A stretch of 64,000 nt of DNA. Source: Anaerolineae bacterium (GTDB taxonomy: Bacteria; Chloroflexota; Anaerolineae; Aggregatilineales; Aggregatilineaceae). The position numbers were made by a program, and so were the translations under genes. Shown piece after piece: positions 16,574 through 25,387 of this stretch. Position 1 is the stretch's first letter. Each line of letters starts with the position of its first letter. The notes below the pieces were generated by a model that worked only from the letters and a program-made list of their open reading frames with translations, made no database searches and had not been told where the DNA came from. The stretch lies in contig JAHDWP010000012.1 in the NCBI GenBank assembly GCA_023382715.1, forward strand, positions 17,709 to 81,708, read 5' to 3'.

Positions 16574-17725
16574 ATGAAGCGCCTCGCCCGCCCCAGCCGG
16601 CACAAGCTGTTCGCCCATCTGCTGCGCGCCGGCGGGCTGCTGCTCGTCGCGGGCGCGCTGACGACGCTGCGCCCTGCCCCGCCGCGCGTGGTGCTGGGGC
16701 CGCCGCACACCGTCCAGACGGTCAGCCCGACGGTGTGCGTCCACACCCGCCTGACCGACGAAGTGGACGAGTGGAAGATTCAGCGCACGCTGCACATGGT
16801 GCGCGAGATGGGCGCGGCGACTATTGTCGAGTTCTTCCCCTGGCCCTATGTCGAGCGCGAGCGCGGCAGCTACGACTGGGCGCACGCCGACCGCATCATG
16901 CGGCACGCCGAGAACCAGGGGCTGACGGTCATCGCCCGGCTGGGGCTGGTGCCCGCCTGGGCGCGCCCGCCCGTGCGCGAAAAAGTGACCACGCTCACCT
17001 ATCTGCCCGCCGAGCGCTTCGGCGACTTCGCCCGCTATGTCGGCGCGTTCGTGGCGCGCTACGGCGACCGCCTCGGCGGCGTGATCATCTGGAACGAGCC
17101 GAACCTGAGCCACGAATGGGGCGACCGCAGCCCCGATCCCGCCGCCTACACCGAATTGCTGCGCCTGTCGTACCAGGCCGCGCACGCCGCCAACCCCGCT
17201 ATCGCCGTCTTCGGCGGAGCGCTGGCCCCCACCAACGAGCCGGAGGGCAGCGGCAGCGGCATGCACGAGGTGCGCTTCCTGGAGCGCATGTACCAGGCGG
17301 GCGCCGCCCCTTACTTCGACGCGCTGGCCGCGCACACCTATGGCTTCACCCATACCCCGGCAGACCCACCCGATCCGCAGACCATCAACTTCCGGCGCGT
17401 CGAGCTGCTGCGCGCGGTGATGGTGCGCTACGGGGACGGAGCCAAGCCCATCACCATCACCGAGAGCGGCTGGAGCGACGATCCGCGCTGGACGCGCGCC
17501 GTGCGCCCCGGCCAGCGCATCGCCTACACGCTGGAGGCGCTCGACCTGGTCACCGCCTGGCCCTGGGCCGATCACCTGTGCCTGTGGCAGTTCCGCCAGC
17601 CGTCGGACTTCCACAACCGCCGCGACGCTTACTACGCGCTGGTGTCGTCGGACTTCTTCGCCAGGCCGATCTACGAGGCGGTCCAGGCCTACGCGCTCGG
17701 CTGGGAGAATCCCTACGCCCCATGA
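16574..17725 (+). CDS. Membrane-anchored or secreted GH-A clan glycoside hydrolase (GH39/GH5-like)
   Basis: 383 aa from the ATG at 16574; a start 17 codons earlier is possible. A hydrophobic N-terminal segment LLLVAGALTTL follows a basic stretch (signal anchor or peptide). The rest is a TIM barrel: acid/base Glu in IIWNEPNLSHEW and nucleophile Glu in ITITESGWSDD, the WNEP...TESGW pattern of clan GH-A. Length and motifs are closest to GH39-like xylosidase/glucosidase families. Its TGA overlaps the ATG of a solute-binding protein gene (ATGA). Substrate is unknown. An extracytoplasmic glycan-trimming role is inferred. Confidence 0.85.
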   Translation: MKRLARPSRHKLFAHLLRAGGLLLVAGALTTLRPAPPRVVLGPPHTVQTVSPTVCVHTRLTDEVDEWKIQRTLHMVREMGAATIVEFFPWPYVERERGSYDWAHADRIMRHAENQGLTVIARLGLVPAWARPPVREKVTTLTYLPAERFGDFARYVGAFVARYGDRLGGVIIWNEPNLSHEWGDRSPDPAAYTELLRLSYQAAHAANPAIAVFGGALAPTNEPEGSGSGMHEVRFLERMYQAGAAPYFDALAAHTYGFTHTPADPPDPQTINFRRVELLRAVMVRYGDGAKPITITESGWSDDPRWTRAVRPGQRIAYTLEALDLVTAWPWADHLCLWQFRQPSDFHNRRDAYYALVSSDFFARPIYEAVQAYALGWENPYAP

Positions 17726-18579
17726 ATCGCTGGACGGCCCGCATCCGCTCTCTGGTCGGCGGCGATGACCGCCGGGCGCGCTGGCGCTTCTGGCTGGCGC
17801 TGGCAGCGCTGCTGGTGATCGTCGCCGGGGGCGTCGCCTGGCGGCTCACCCGGCCCGGCGCGCGCTTCGGCCCGCAGGATGGCACCTGGCGGCGCGTGCA
17901 GATCAACGGCGATCTCTATGTCGGCCTGGATCCCAGCTATCCCCCCTTCGCCGAGTGGACGCCGGAGCAGATCGTCGGCATCGAGGCCGACCTGGCGCGG
18001 GAGATCGGGCGGCGGCTGGGCGTCGAGACGCAGATCCTGATCATGGGCTATGACAGCCTGTACGACGCGCTCTATACAGGCAAGGTGGACATGCTGATCG
18101 CCGGGCTGCACCCGGATGCAACGCTCACCGATTGGGTATACTACTCGCAGCCATATTTCGACGCCGGGCAGGTGCTCGTCTCGCCGCGCGATGCGCCCGT
18201 CAGCGCCATGCGCGCGCTCGACGGGCAGACCATCGCGGTGGAGATGGCTTCGTCCGGCGACGCGGCGGCTCGCCGCTGGGCGCGCCGCCTGCACGCGCTG
18301 ACCATCGAGCGTCACCTGCTGCCGCAGGACGCCCTGCGCTCGGCAGAAGAAGGGCGGGCCGCCGCCGCGCTGGTAGACGCGATCAGCGCCCGGCTGTACC
18401 TGCCCGCCCATCCCGGCCTGGTCATGGCCGCCGAGATGACCGTCGCCGAGCCGTATGTCATCGCCATGCGCCGGGGCGACTTCCGCCTGACCGCTCACGT
18501 GGAACAGGCGTTGCAGGCGATCAGGGCCGACGGCTCACTGGACGAGATCATCGCGCACTGGCTATTACAGGCTGGCTGA
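17722..18579 (+). CDS. Membrane-anchored family 3 solute-binding protein
   Basis: 285 aa. A single N-terminal transmembrane anchor (FWLALAALLVIVAGGVAW) without a lipobox is followed by an SBP_bac_3 domain. Its features are VGLDPSYPPFAEW at the start of lobe 1, GIEADLAREIGRRLG, GKVDMLIAGL and TDWVYYSQPYFDAGQVL, and the terminal DGSLDEIIAHW. This family binds amino acids or small polar solutes and usually feeds an ABC permease or a sensor. No permease, ATPase or kinase gene is adjacent. It is translationally coupled to the upstream glycoside hydrolase (ATGA). The ligand is unknown. Confidence 0.88.
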   Translation: MNRWTARIRSLVGGDDRRARWRFWLALAALLVIVAGGVAWRLTRPGARFGPQDGTWRRVQINGDLYVGLDPSYPPFAEWTPEQIVGIEADLAREIGRRLGVETQILIMGYDSLYDALYTGKVDMLIAGLHPDATLTDWVYYSQPYFDAGQVLVSPRDAPVSAMRALDGQTIAVEMASSGDAAARRWARRLHALTIERHLLPQDALRSAEEGRAAAALVDAISARLYLPAHPGLVMAAEMTVAEPYVIAMRRGDFRLTAHVEQALQAIRADGSLDEIIAHWLLQAG

Positions 18580-18580
18580 A

Positions 18581-18744
18581 GTCCGCCGTAGTTGCTCGCT
18601 GTCCCCCCCCACCCTAAACCCCTCCCCCACAAGGAGGGAGGGGCTTAAGGCCAGCGCTCCGCTCCCTTCCACCACGAGGGGGGAAGGGCCGAGACTGGGG
18701 GGCCGGGACCAGGCCAGGCTGTACGCTCATTTCCGCTCTGGTGC
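18581..18744. repeat. Dispersed intergenic repeat, copy 1
   Basis: Shares GTCCGC..AGTTGCTCGCT, a C-rich/G-rich hairpin (CCCTCCCCC...GGAGGGAGGGGC) and a 38-nt tail (18707-18744) with 33853-33957. The tails differ at one base. This copy has about 60 extra nt in the middle. Confidence 0.85.
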
Positions 18745-18769
18745 GCTATCCGGTTAGGGAGAGAATTTC

Positions 18770-19132
18770 ATGCACATCCGCAACGCAGGCAGCGTCCCCG
18801 CGCTGGAGAGTTCGCACGGGGAGATCGTCTACGAGCTGGCAGGGGTAGCGGCGGGCGGCGCGAGCGCGCACAGCGTCGCCCGGATACGCATTCCGCCGGG
18901 CAAAGCGTCGCGCCCTCACTACCACCCGCTGGCCGAAGAGAGCTATTTCATCCTGGAAGGCGTCGCAGAGATCGAGGTAGACGGCGAGCGCGCCACCCTG
19001 CGCCCCGGCGACGCGGTGGCCATCCCGCCGACCGCCGTCCACCGCATCTGGAACGCGGGCGCGGCGGACCTGCTGTTCGTGGCCGTGTGCGCCCCCGCCT
19101 GGACGCCGGATAACAGCGTCTATCTGGACTGA
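18770..19132 (+). CDS. Cupin-domain protein
   Basis: 120 aa, a single small cupin. Motif 1 is RPHYHPLAEESYFILEG with the His-x-His and Glu metal ligands, and motif 2 is GDAVAIPPTAVHRIWN with the third His. It resembles mannose-6-phosphate isomerase-like or oxalate-type small cupins. The reaction is not predictable. GGGAGAG precedes the ATG. It stands alone and converges with the membrane protein gene, with 3 nt between the stops. The dispersed repeat lies just upstream. Confidence 0.9.
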   Translation: MHIRNAGSVPALESSHGEIVYELAGVAAGGASAHSVARIRIPPGKASRPHYHPLAEESYFILEGVAEIEVDGERATLRPGDAVAIPPTAVHRIWNAGAADLLFVAVCAPAWTPDNSVYLD

Positions 19133-19135
19133 AGG

Positions 19136-20506
19136 CTACTTGCCGCGCCCGAAGCGCCGCAGCACATCGTGCACAGCGCGCAGGATCGGCGTCTGGTTCA
19201 TGCCCGCCACGAAGCAGAGCAGATAGGTCATCGCGTACTCGGCTTCGGTGGCGCTTTCGCGCAGCAAGTCCTCGTTGGCGATGGAAACTATCAGGAAAGC
19301 CAGCAGCCCCATCACCCCGCCGAGCAGCGGGTTGAAGAGGTACCAACTGACGTGGATCGGGTCGAAGTCGCGCAGGCGCGTGGTGTGCCGTTCCAGCGTC
19401 ATATAGCCGGCCAGCAGCGCCCCGGCGATGCCCAGCAGCAGTGGGTAGTAGAGCGCGCCGACGATGGGCACGCCCACTGCTTCCCCCACCCCGACAAACA
19501 GCGCCTTGAGCAGGAACAGCACGCCCAGAGCGATCACCCAGCCCACCATGTAGTTGAGCAGCAGCGGGCGGTAGCGCGCGATATCGGCGTCCGTCTTGCG
19601 CTGGCGGTTGATCTCCGTGCGGACGCGATACACAGTGGCGCGCACTGCCTCGTAGTTGCCGCGCGATTCAGCGAGCATTCGGCTGGCGTCGGCGAGCACT
19701 CCCTGAAAATTCAGCACCACGCTCGCATCACCGCTGGGGCGGCGGGCCAGGTCGTCCTGCACGGCCTCGATCTGCGCCGCGAGCTTGCGCAGCCGCTCAT
19801 CGTCCACCAGGAGCGGTGCAGCCGCTTCGCTCGGCGAGGGCGACAACCCGGCAACTGCTGATTCTGGCGGGGCGGCGGCGTCTTGCGCTGCCGCTGTTGG
19901 CGCAGTCTCCGCCTCGGCGAGAGTCGCTGCTCTCGGCTCCGACGACCAGGCTTCCGGGGTGTCGGGCGTCAGGGACTCCACCGCCGGGTGGGTCTCGTAG
20001 AGCGCCGGCGCGGCCCTGACCGGCACAGCCGGCTCGCGCTCGGCCAGGGGCTGCGCATCATCGGGCGCAGCGGGCGGCGCGCCCGCTGTGCCCCGCCCGA
20101 CGGCGCCCGGCAAATCAGCGACCAGGCCAGGGCCGGTGAGCCAGTCCGGCAGATCGGCCAGCGCCTCCTCCACTTCCGGCGCGACCCGCGCGGCGGGGGC
20201 CGGGCGCTGGATCGCCGGGGCAGGTTCCGGCGCGCGCGGGGGCGACGCACCGGGGCGGGCTGGCATCAGCGGCAGCGTCTCGTCGAGCGCAGGCAGCGGC
20301 GCGCGCAGGTCGAAGAGCGCGCGCGTTTCTTCGGCGCTCAGGCGCAGCGACGCCGGATCGAGGCTCAGCGCCTCACGTTCGGCGGGCGTCGCCTGGTCGG
20401 GGGGCGCGATATTCTCCGGGGGCAGCGGGCGCTGGCCAAGCAGGATAGCGCGCCCCTTGCCGCGCAGCGTCGCACGCGGGCGGCGTTCGTCATCCGGCGC
20501 GTCCAC
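19136..20506 (-). CDS. Pro/Ala-rich membrane protein coupled to ParA, unknown function
   Basis: 456 aa with a GTG start at 20506, chosen because a perfect SD (GAGGAGG) sits 6 nt before it inside the 3' end of the parA-like gene. The first 250 residues are disordered, acidic and Pro/Ala-rich, followed by a coiled-coil-like section (LRKLAAQIEAVQDDLARR) near 255-330. Four hydrophobic segments at the C-terminus follow (LLNYMVGWVIALGVLFLL; VPIVGALYYPLLLGIAG; NPLLGGVMGLLAFLIVSIA; AEYAMTYLLCFVAG). It overlaps parA by 17 nt. No recognised family. It may be the membrane effector or tether of the ParA-like ATPase. Confidence 0.75.
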   Translation of the reverse strand: MDAPDDERRPRATLRGKGRAILLGQRPLPPENIAPPDQATPAEREALSLDPASLRLSAEETRALFDLRAPLPALDETLPLMPARPGASPPRAPEPAPAIQRPAPAARVAPEVEEALADLPDWLTGPGLVADLPGAVGRGTAGAPPAAPDDAQPLAEREPAVPVRAAPALYETHPAVESLTPDTPEAWSSEPRAATLAEAETAPTAAAQDAAAPPESAVAGLSPSPSEAAAPLLVDDERLRKLAAQIEAVQDDLARRPSGDASVVLNFQGVLADASRMLAESRGNYEAVRATVYRVRTEINRQRKTDADIARYRPLLLNYMVGWVIALGVLFLLKALFVGVGEAVGVPIVGALYYPLLLGIAGALLAGYMTLERHTTRLRDFDPIHVSWYLFNPLLGGVMGLLAFLIVSIANEDLLRESATEAEYAMTYLLCFVAGMNQTPILRAVHDVLRRFGRGK

Positions 20507-21257
20507 GCATGACCTCCTCTGCCAGCACCCGGTAGCTCTGGGCAATGGGATGGCGGGGCATGTATTCCAGCACCGACAGGCCGACGATCGGCGCTTCGGC
20601 GACCACATCATCGTACCGGATCAGCGTGCGGAACATACGCTCGCCGAAAACGGAGCGCAGTTCGTCCACGACCTCCTGGGCGTGCACCGAGTCGGGCCGG
20701 TACATCGTCCCGAACAGCCCGGCCAGGCGCAGCGCGGGGTTCAGGTTCTTCTTGATGCGGATGATGGTGTCCATCAGCGCGCGCACGCCGCGCATGGCCA
20801 GGTATTGGCACTGCACCGGGATCAGCACCTCGTCGGCGGCGACCAGGCCGTTGGCGGCCAGAATGCCCAGGCCCGGCGGCGTGTCCATCAGCACGTAGTC
20901 GAAGGGAAGCTGGCTGCGGCGCAGCGAAGCGCGCAGCCGCTGCACACGGTCGGCCATGCCCGCCAACTGCACCTCGGACGCGGCCAGGTCAATGCTGGCC
21001 GGGACGAGCGCGAGATTGGTGCGCACGGGCCGCATCACCCGCGAAAGCGAGACATGGCTGTACATGATGAGCGAAAAGGCGCTGCGCCGGATGTCGTAGG
21101 AGTCAATACCGAAGGCCGCCGTCAGCCCGCCCTGGGGATCGAGATCAATGAGCAGCACCCGCTGGCCCTTCTCGGCAAGCGCCAACCCCAGGTTCATCGC
21201 CGACGTGGACTTGCCGACCCCGCCCTTCTGGTTGGCGATTACGAGTGTTCGTGTCAT
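20490..21257 (-). CDS. ParA/MinD-like ATPase without ParB
   Basis: 255 aa from the ATG at 21257. Deviant Walker A NQKGGVGKST is near residue 10, switch I LIDLDPQGGLT near 37, and Walker B DYVLMDTPPGLG follows. This is a standard ParA/Soj-type dimeric ATPase. No parB or parS-like site is adjacent. Its only partner is the membrane protein that starts within its 3' end, so it more likely positions a membrane complex or other cargo than segregates DNA. The SD is weak (GGGGTGTG). Confidence 0.9.
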   Translation of the reverse strand: MTRTLVIANQKGGVGKSTSAMNLGLALAEKGQRVLLIDLDPQGGLTAAFGIDSYDIRRSAFSLIMYSHVSLSRVMRPVRTNLALVPASIDLAASEVQLAGMADRVQRLRASLRRSQLPFDYVLMDTPPGLGILAANGLVAADEVLIPVQCQYLAMRGVRALMDTIIRIKKNLNPALRLAGLFGTMYRPDSVHAQEVVDELRSVFGERMFRTLIRYDDVVAEAPIVGLSVLEYMPRHPIAQSYRVLAEEVMRGRAG

Positions 21258-21382
21258 GGCGTGCACACCCCGCTGTGTTCCGCACTGGCACAGCATTATA
21301 GCATAGCCATTCGCCCAGAGATAACGGGCGACAGCCGCGAGTGCGCGCCAAGATTGACAGCGACTCGCCGCCACCCGCGCAC

Positions 21383-21419
21383 AAGAAACGCCCGGCTTCT
21401 GTATGGATCAGCCGGGCGC
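21383..21419 (-). terminator. Terminator after plsY
   Basis: 8-bp stem (CGCCCGGC 21389-21396 with GCCGGGCG 21411-21418) and a 14-nt loop. On the minus strand it is followed by TTTCTT. It lies between the plsY stop and the parA start. Confidence 0.7.
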
Positions 21420-21450
21420 TTTCACAACCAGAAATCGGGATGGGGCAGAA

Positions 21451-22080
21451 TCAGGCGCGCTCGCCAAGCCGCCGCTCGGTGCCAGCCAGCAGGCGCACAA
21501 TATTGCCGCGGTGGCGGACGAAGACCATCCAGCCTGCCAGCAAGTACACGGTGTAGACAGGGTCCATCCAGCCCGCCATGACCAGCACCAGGAAGGCAAT
21601 CCCGGCGACCGCCACCGCCGTCAGCACGCCCAGCGAAACGTAGCGCGTCAGCAGCACGATGGTCATGGCGACCGCCAGCACCAGCGCCACCAGCAGCGTG
21701 GGGGCCAGCAGAAGGAAGGTGCCCATCGCCGTCGCCGCGCCCTTGCCGCCGCGAATGCTGCCCGTCAGCAGCGTCGCCAGCAGCGACCAGTTGTGCCCGG
21801 CAACGGCAGACACAGCCGCCAGCACGCTCGCTGTTGTCTGGTAATCGGGCACGATCAGGCGGGCCAGCAGAATGGCCAGAATGCCCTTCACCCCGTCAAT
21901 CAGCCAGACCAGCAGGCCATAGCGCATCCCCACAGCGCGGGTGACATTCGTCGCCCCCATGTTGCCGCTGCCCACCGCGAAGATGTCCACCCCTTTCGTC
22001 CGCGCGACCAGGTACGCCGTCGGGAACGACCCGATGACGTACCCGATGACGATCACAAGCACAACCAGTCCAGGTTCCAT
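21451..22080 (-). CDS. plsY: Acyl-phosphate:glycerol-3-phosphate acyltransferase PlsY
   Basis: 209 aa, a typical PlsY length, with about five transmembrane helices. Conserved elements are IGSFPTAYLVARTKGVDI near the N-terminus, GSGNMGATNVTRAVG (motif 1), the DGVKGILAILLAR segment, and GHNWSLLATLLTGSIRGGKGAATAMG split across the motif 2-3 region. PlsY transfers an acyl group from acyl-phosphate to glycerol-3-phosphate in the first step of phosphatidic acid synthesis. The start at 22080 follows GGGGAAGGG. It is a single gene, terminated at 21383-21419. Confidence 0.96.
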   Translation of the reverse strand: MEPGLVVLVIVIGYVIGSFPTAYLVARTKGVDIFAVGSGNMGATNVTRAVGMRYGLLVWLIDGVKGILAILLARLIVPDYQTTASVLAAVSAVAGHNWSLLATLLTGSIRGGKGAATAMGTFLLLAPTLLVALVLAVAMTIVLLTRYVSLGVLTAVAVAGIAFLVLVMAGWMDPVYTVYLLAGWMVFVRHRGNIVRLLAGTERRLGERA

Positions 22081-22300
22081 CGCCCTACCCTTCCCCACTC
22101 GCCTTATGCGAGCAGTCACCAACCCATGCTACTATGAAAACACGCCAGATGCCACAACGATACTCTCCCCGCAAAACTTGCCCGGCAAAGGGAGCCGGTG
22201 TAAAACATGCTCAGCCGGGCAGTCCCGCGCTCTTGTCAGCGAGCATCACCCAGGGACCAACCGGCTCCAGCGCATCAGCAGATCAGCGAGGAAGTCTGTC

Positions 22301-22735
22301 GTGAGCGAAGCGCAATCAAACGCCGCCCCGCACATTGCCGTCATTGACGACGACACGGAATTGCTCAAGCTGATGGTGCTGCTCCTGCGGCGCATCGGCG
22401 CGCGCAGCACCACCATTGCCGATGGGCAGGAAGCCCTCACCTACCTGGCAGACAACACGCCCGACCTCATCATATTAGATTTGATGCTGCCTCATGTCAA
22501 TGGTTTCGATATCTTGCGCCACGTCCGCAGCGATTCTCGTTTCAACCCGGTGCCGGTGCTGGTGCTGTCGGCCAAAGTCGAGCCAAAGACGATCCGTGAT
22601 GTGCTGGAGGCGGGGGCCGACGGCTACGTGACCAAGCCCTATGTCGCCAACAGCCTCATTGATCGGGTCCGCCTGCTGCTCGCCTCCGGTCGCCAGAGCG
22701 CGCCGCCGGGCAGCCCGCCTGCCGACTCCGCCTGA
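22301..22735 (+). CDS. Single-domain response regulator
   Basis: 144 aa with a GTG start supported by GAGGAAG. A receiver domain fills about 12-128: acidic pair VIDDDTELL, phospho-acceptor Asp in LIILDLMLP, Thr/Ser in VLVLSAK, and the conserved Lys in YVTKPY. There is no output domain; the remaining C-terminus is a short Pro/Ser/Ala tail. It would act by protein contact, CheY-like. No histidine kinase gene is in the window. It is a lone gene, divergent from plsY. Confidence 0.92.
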   Translation: MSEAQSNAAPHIAVIDDDTELLKLMVLLLRRIGARSTTIADGQEALTYLADNTPDLIILDLMLPHVNGFDILRHVRSDSRFNPVPVLVLSAKVEPKTIRDVLEAGADGYVTKPYVANSLIDRVRLLLASGRQSAPPGSPPADSA

Positions 22736-22811
22736 TCCTTGCCGCAGGCTCCCGCGTCCAGGTGATGCTGCTCAACAGAGGGGTGCGTGCAAAATCTGTC
22801 AGGCGGTAGGG

Positions 22812-22827
22812 GCGTATTGCAATACGC
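22812..22827. repeat. Short palindrome, family B
   Basis: GCGTATTGCAATACGC is a perfect 16-nt palindrome preceded by TAGGG. The longer form at 33700-33727 has GTAGGGG and CCCCTAC arms around the same core. Confidence 0.7.
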
Positions 22828-22971
22828 TCACCCAGACCTCACCCCGTTGGGTGTCAGGCAAATCGCTGTCAACCTGTGCGCGCACCCCAACAGGAGTGCG
22901 GGTTGTGTGCAGGCCGGAATGCTGCTAAGCTGGACTCCGTTGGTGGAGAACGGTATGCGGAGGAAAAGCAG

Positions 22972-23937
22972 ATGCGCCCAAACGCCCGCTGGATGATCTG
23001 GCTTCTGCTCGCGTCTCTCCTGGTGCTCGCTGCCTGCCAGGAAGCCGCCCCCGCCCAACCTACTCCCGCCAGCAGCGGCAGCGATGTCGCCATGTTGCAG
23101 GTGCCCACGCGCACGCTGGCCCCCATTGTCTCCTTCACGCCCCGCTTCACAGCGACGCCGTTGCCCAGCGCCACATTCACGCCGTCCATCACCCCCTCGA
23201 CGACGGCGACATCCGTCCCACCCACCCTGACGCCCACCGTGACCCCAACCGTCACGCCCACCGCCGCCGGGGTCATCCGTTCGACGGAAAACGTCAACCT
23301 GCGCACCGGGCCAGGCACCGACTACGACATCGTGCTCAGCGTGCGGCCCGGCACTGAGGTCGGCGTGCTTGGCGTGCAGACCGACGCCAACGGGCGCGAA
23401 TGGTACAAGGTCGCCCTCAGCGACGAGGACGGCGAAGTGCGCTATCTGTGGGCGCTGGGGGCGCTGGTCCGAACCGACTTCGCCGCGCTCAGCAGCCTGG
23501 CCGAGACTCCGCCGGCGACCAGCAGCGCCGCGCCCACGCCACAGCCGAACCGCGTCGAGATTCTCGCCTACTGCCAGCTCAAAAGCGTCCGTCCGCCCCG
23601 CCCCAAGACGACCGATGATGTGTTCATCGAGTGGAGCTGGTTCGTCACCCGCCCAGAATACATGGACGAGCACCTGCTCAACGCCACCTATGAGGTGCGC
23701 CTGGACGGCAAGCTGTTGGAGAACTGGGAGCGCTACGCGACCGAGATGATCCGCGAAGGGGGTCTCTGGTTCACGTACTGGTACTATCCCGTGGGCAAGC
23801 TCCAGCCAGGCGAGCATCGCGTGGACTACCGCCTGACATGGGATGAGGCCATCACCGACGGCTACGAGCGTTTCGGCCCCGGCACGGCCAATGAAACTAA
23901 CCAGGGAAGCTGCACGTTCACCGTTGTCGCGCCGTGA
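22972..23937 (+). CDS. Lipoprotein with SH3b domain and Pro/Thr linker
   Basis: 321 aa from the ATG at 22972, preceded by GGAGG. The signal peptide MIWLLLASLLVLAAC ends in a lipobox LAAC. A Pro/Thr-rich linker follows (about 30-100, with TPTVTPTVTPT). Then comes a bacterial SH3 domain (STENVNLRTGPGTDYDIVL, with the RTGPG loop) at about 103-160, a second short linker, and a beta-rich C-terminal domain (about 185-321) with three Trp-rich strands and no known family. SH3b domains bind peptidoglycan or peptides. It precedes two more envelope proteins (23987, 25384) and may form an operon with them, with a 49-nt gap. Confidence 0.85.
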   Translation: MRPNARWMIWLLLASLLVLAACQEAAPAQPTPASSGSDVAMLQVPTRTLAPIVSFTPRFTATPLPSATFTPSITPSTTATSVPPTLTPTVTPTVTPTAAGVIRSTENVNLRTGPGTDYDIVLSVRPGTEVGVLGVQTDANGREWYKVALSDEDGEVRYLWALGALVRTDFAALSSLAETPPATSSAAPTPQPNRVEILAYCQLKSVRPPRPKTTDDVFIEWSWFVTRPEYMDEHLLNATYEVRLDGKLLENWERYATEMIREGGLWFTYWYYPVGKLQPGEHRVDYRLTWDEAITDGYERFGPGTANETNQGSCTFTVVAP

Positions 23938-23986
23938 TAGATATCCTGGCCCTGTTGGGTCGCGCCTGTCTCCGTGAGGATGCCCG

Positions 23987-25387
23987 ATGAGCAAGCCATC
24001 GTGGGACGTTCTGACCGGGCAGCTTAGCGAAGCGAAGCGCCCCCGGCAGCGCCGCGCTGCCTGCCGCCAGCTCGCCAGGACCGGCGACCCGGCGGTGATC
24101 CCCTTTCTGCGCAACGCCTACCTTCAGGACGACGACGAGAGCGTGCGCGAAGCGGCGCGCGAAGCCCTGGCCCTCTTCAGGGCGCGGCAGGAAGGACGGG
24201 GCACGCGGCGCTTCCCGCCGGGCCGTCGTTTTCTGCGGCTGGTGACGGGGGTGCTGGCGCTGCTCTTGCTGGCGTCGCTGGCGCTCAACGGCCTGGCGCT
24301 TCTGGGGAAAGACGATGGCGAGACTTCCGGCCAGTCGTCCGGCTCGATCTTTGACGAGCCGCCCTCCCCGCGCGAGGAAGTGATCGCCCAGGTCGAGGCA
24401 CGCCTGTATGATGCCCGGCAACTGGCCGCTGATCTGCGCAGCGAGATCGCCATCTCCGACGCGACGGGAGAGCTGGCGTGCGGCTTCGCCTATAGCGTGC
24501 CGGAGCCAGTGGGGCTGGCGGCCATTGACGAGGTCACTTACCCCGACTTGCGCATCGCCGCCATGAACGTGGACGCGGCGCTGCCCACGCTGCAAAAAGC
24601 GCTGCTGCTGCTCAACATCGCCTGCCAGAATCCGGCCACCAAGACCAAGCGCATCCTGGAGTCGGCGGTCGAGCTTGACCGGGTAGACAACCAGATTCAG
24701 GAAGCGGGCGAGCAGCTTCAACGGGCCATCTTCAGCCCGGCCCCCACCGTCGGCCCCACAGTCACGCCGCTGCCGACGGCCACTGCCACCCCGTCGCTGA
24801 CTCCCACGCCCAGCACGCCCACTGCAACGGTGCCCCCTTCGGCAACCGTCCCGGCCAGCATCACGCCGACGCCGACGGTTTCCCACACGCCGACCATTTC
24901 GCCGACGCCGACGCGCACGCCCACGATCACCCCGTCTCCGACGGCCACGCTGCCCTTCCCCGACCTCGACTACCGCGCTATTCTCGTGGCGCTGCGCGAG
25001 CGTTACGCGGTCATGGGCGATCTCAAGAACAGCTATGGGATCGGTATGATAGACCAGTGGGAGCAGGCGCTCACGCCGCAAGGGCAGGCTTCGACCAGCT
25101 ATTGCGCGCTGACGCGCTGGCCCGCCGCCTTTGCCCTGATGCCGGAGCAGCAGGCCCTCCTGGATTCGCCGACCGCCGCCGACCCTCAGCTTGCCGACGC
25201 CATCCGGCTCCAGCAGGAGGGGTTGGCGCTGGCGCTGGAGGCGCGCGCGCTGTACGAAGCGACCTGTTGGGACTACAATCTGGCAAGCTCAGCGGAACAA
25301 GGGCTAGCCCTGGCCAACGACGCTCTGACCAGGCTGACCCAGTCGCAGAACCTCTACGATCTCATACGCGCGAGGCCGCCAGGATGA
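23987..25387 (+). CDS. HEAT-repeat/transmembrane protein with Pro/Thr linker
   Basis: 466 aa. Residues 5-65 form one or two HEAT-like repeats (RRAACRQLARTGDPAVIPFL, then DESVREAAREALALF). A basic stretch and one transmembrane helix (LVTGVLALLLLASLALNGLALL, split here by description) lie at about 82-105. The outside part has a helical domain, a Pro/Thr linker (TPTPSTPTATVPPSATVPA and more), then an Ala/Leu-rich helical domain. The topology puts the HEAT domain in the cytoplasm. Its stop overlaps the start of the LysM/M23 gene (ATGA), so the two are coupled. No known function; it may sense or scaffold the wall hydrolase. Confidence 0.78.
   Translation: MSKPSWDVLTGQLSEAKRPRQRRAACRQLARTGDPAVIPFLRNAYLQDDDESVREAAREALALFRARQEGRGTRRFPPGRRFLRLVTGVLALLLLASLALNGLALLGKDDGETSGQSSGSIFDEPPSPREEVIAQVEARLYDARQLAADLRSEIAISDATGELACGFAYSVPEPVGLAAIDEVTYPDLRIAAMNVDAALPTLQKALLLLNIACQNPATKTKRILESAVELDRVDNQIQEAGEQLQRAIFSPAPTVGPTVTPLPTATATPSLTPTPSTPTATVPPSATVPASITPTPTVSHTPTISPTPTRTPTITPSPTATLPFPDLDYRAILVALRERYAVMGDLKNSYGIGMIDQWEQALTPQGQASTSYCALTRWPAAFALMPEQQALLDSPTAADPQLADAIRLQQEGLALALEARALYEATCWDYNLASSAEQGLALANDALTRLTQSQNLYDLIRARPPG

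Noticed and set aside
21941..22300. N-terminal extension of the response regulator from an upstream ATG
   Set aside because: The added 120 residues overlap the plsY gene and promoter area and have no receiver-like sequence; the GTG at 22301 has a good SD.
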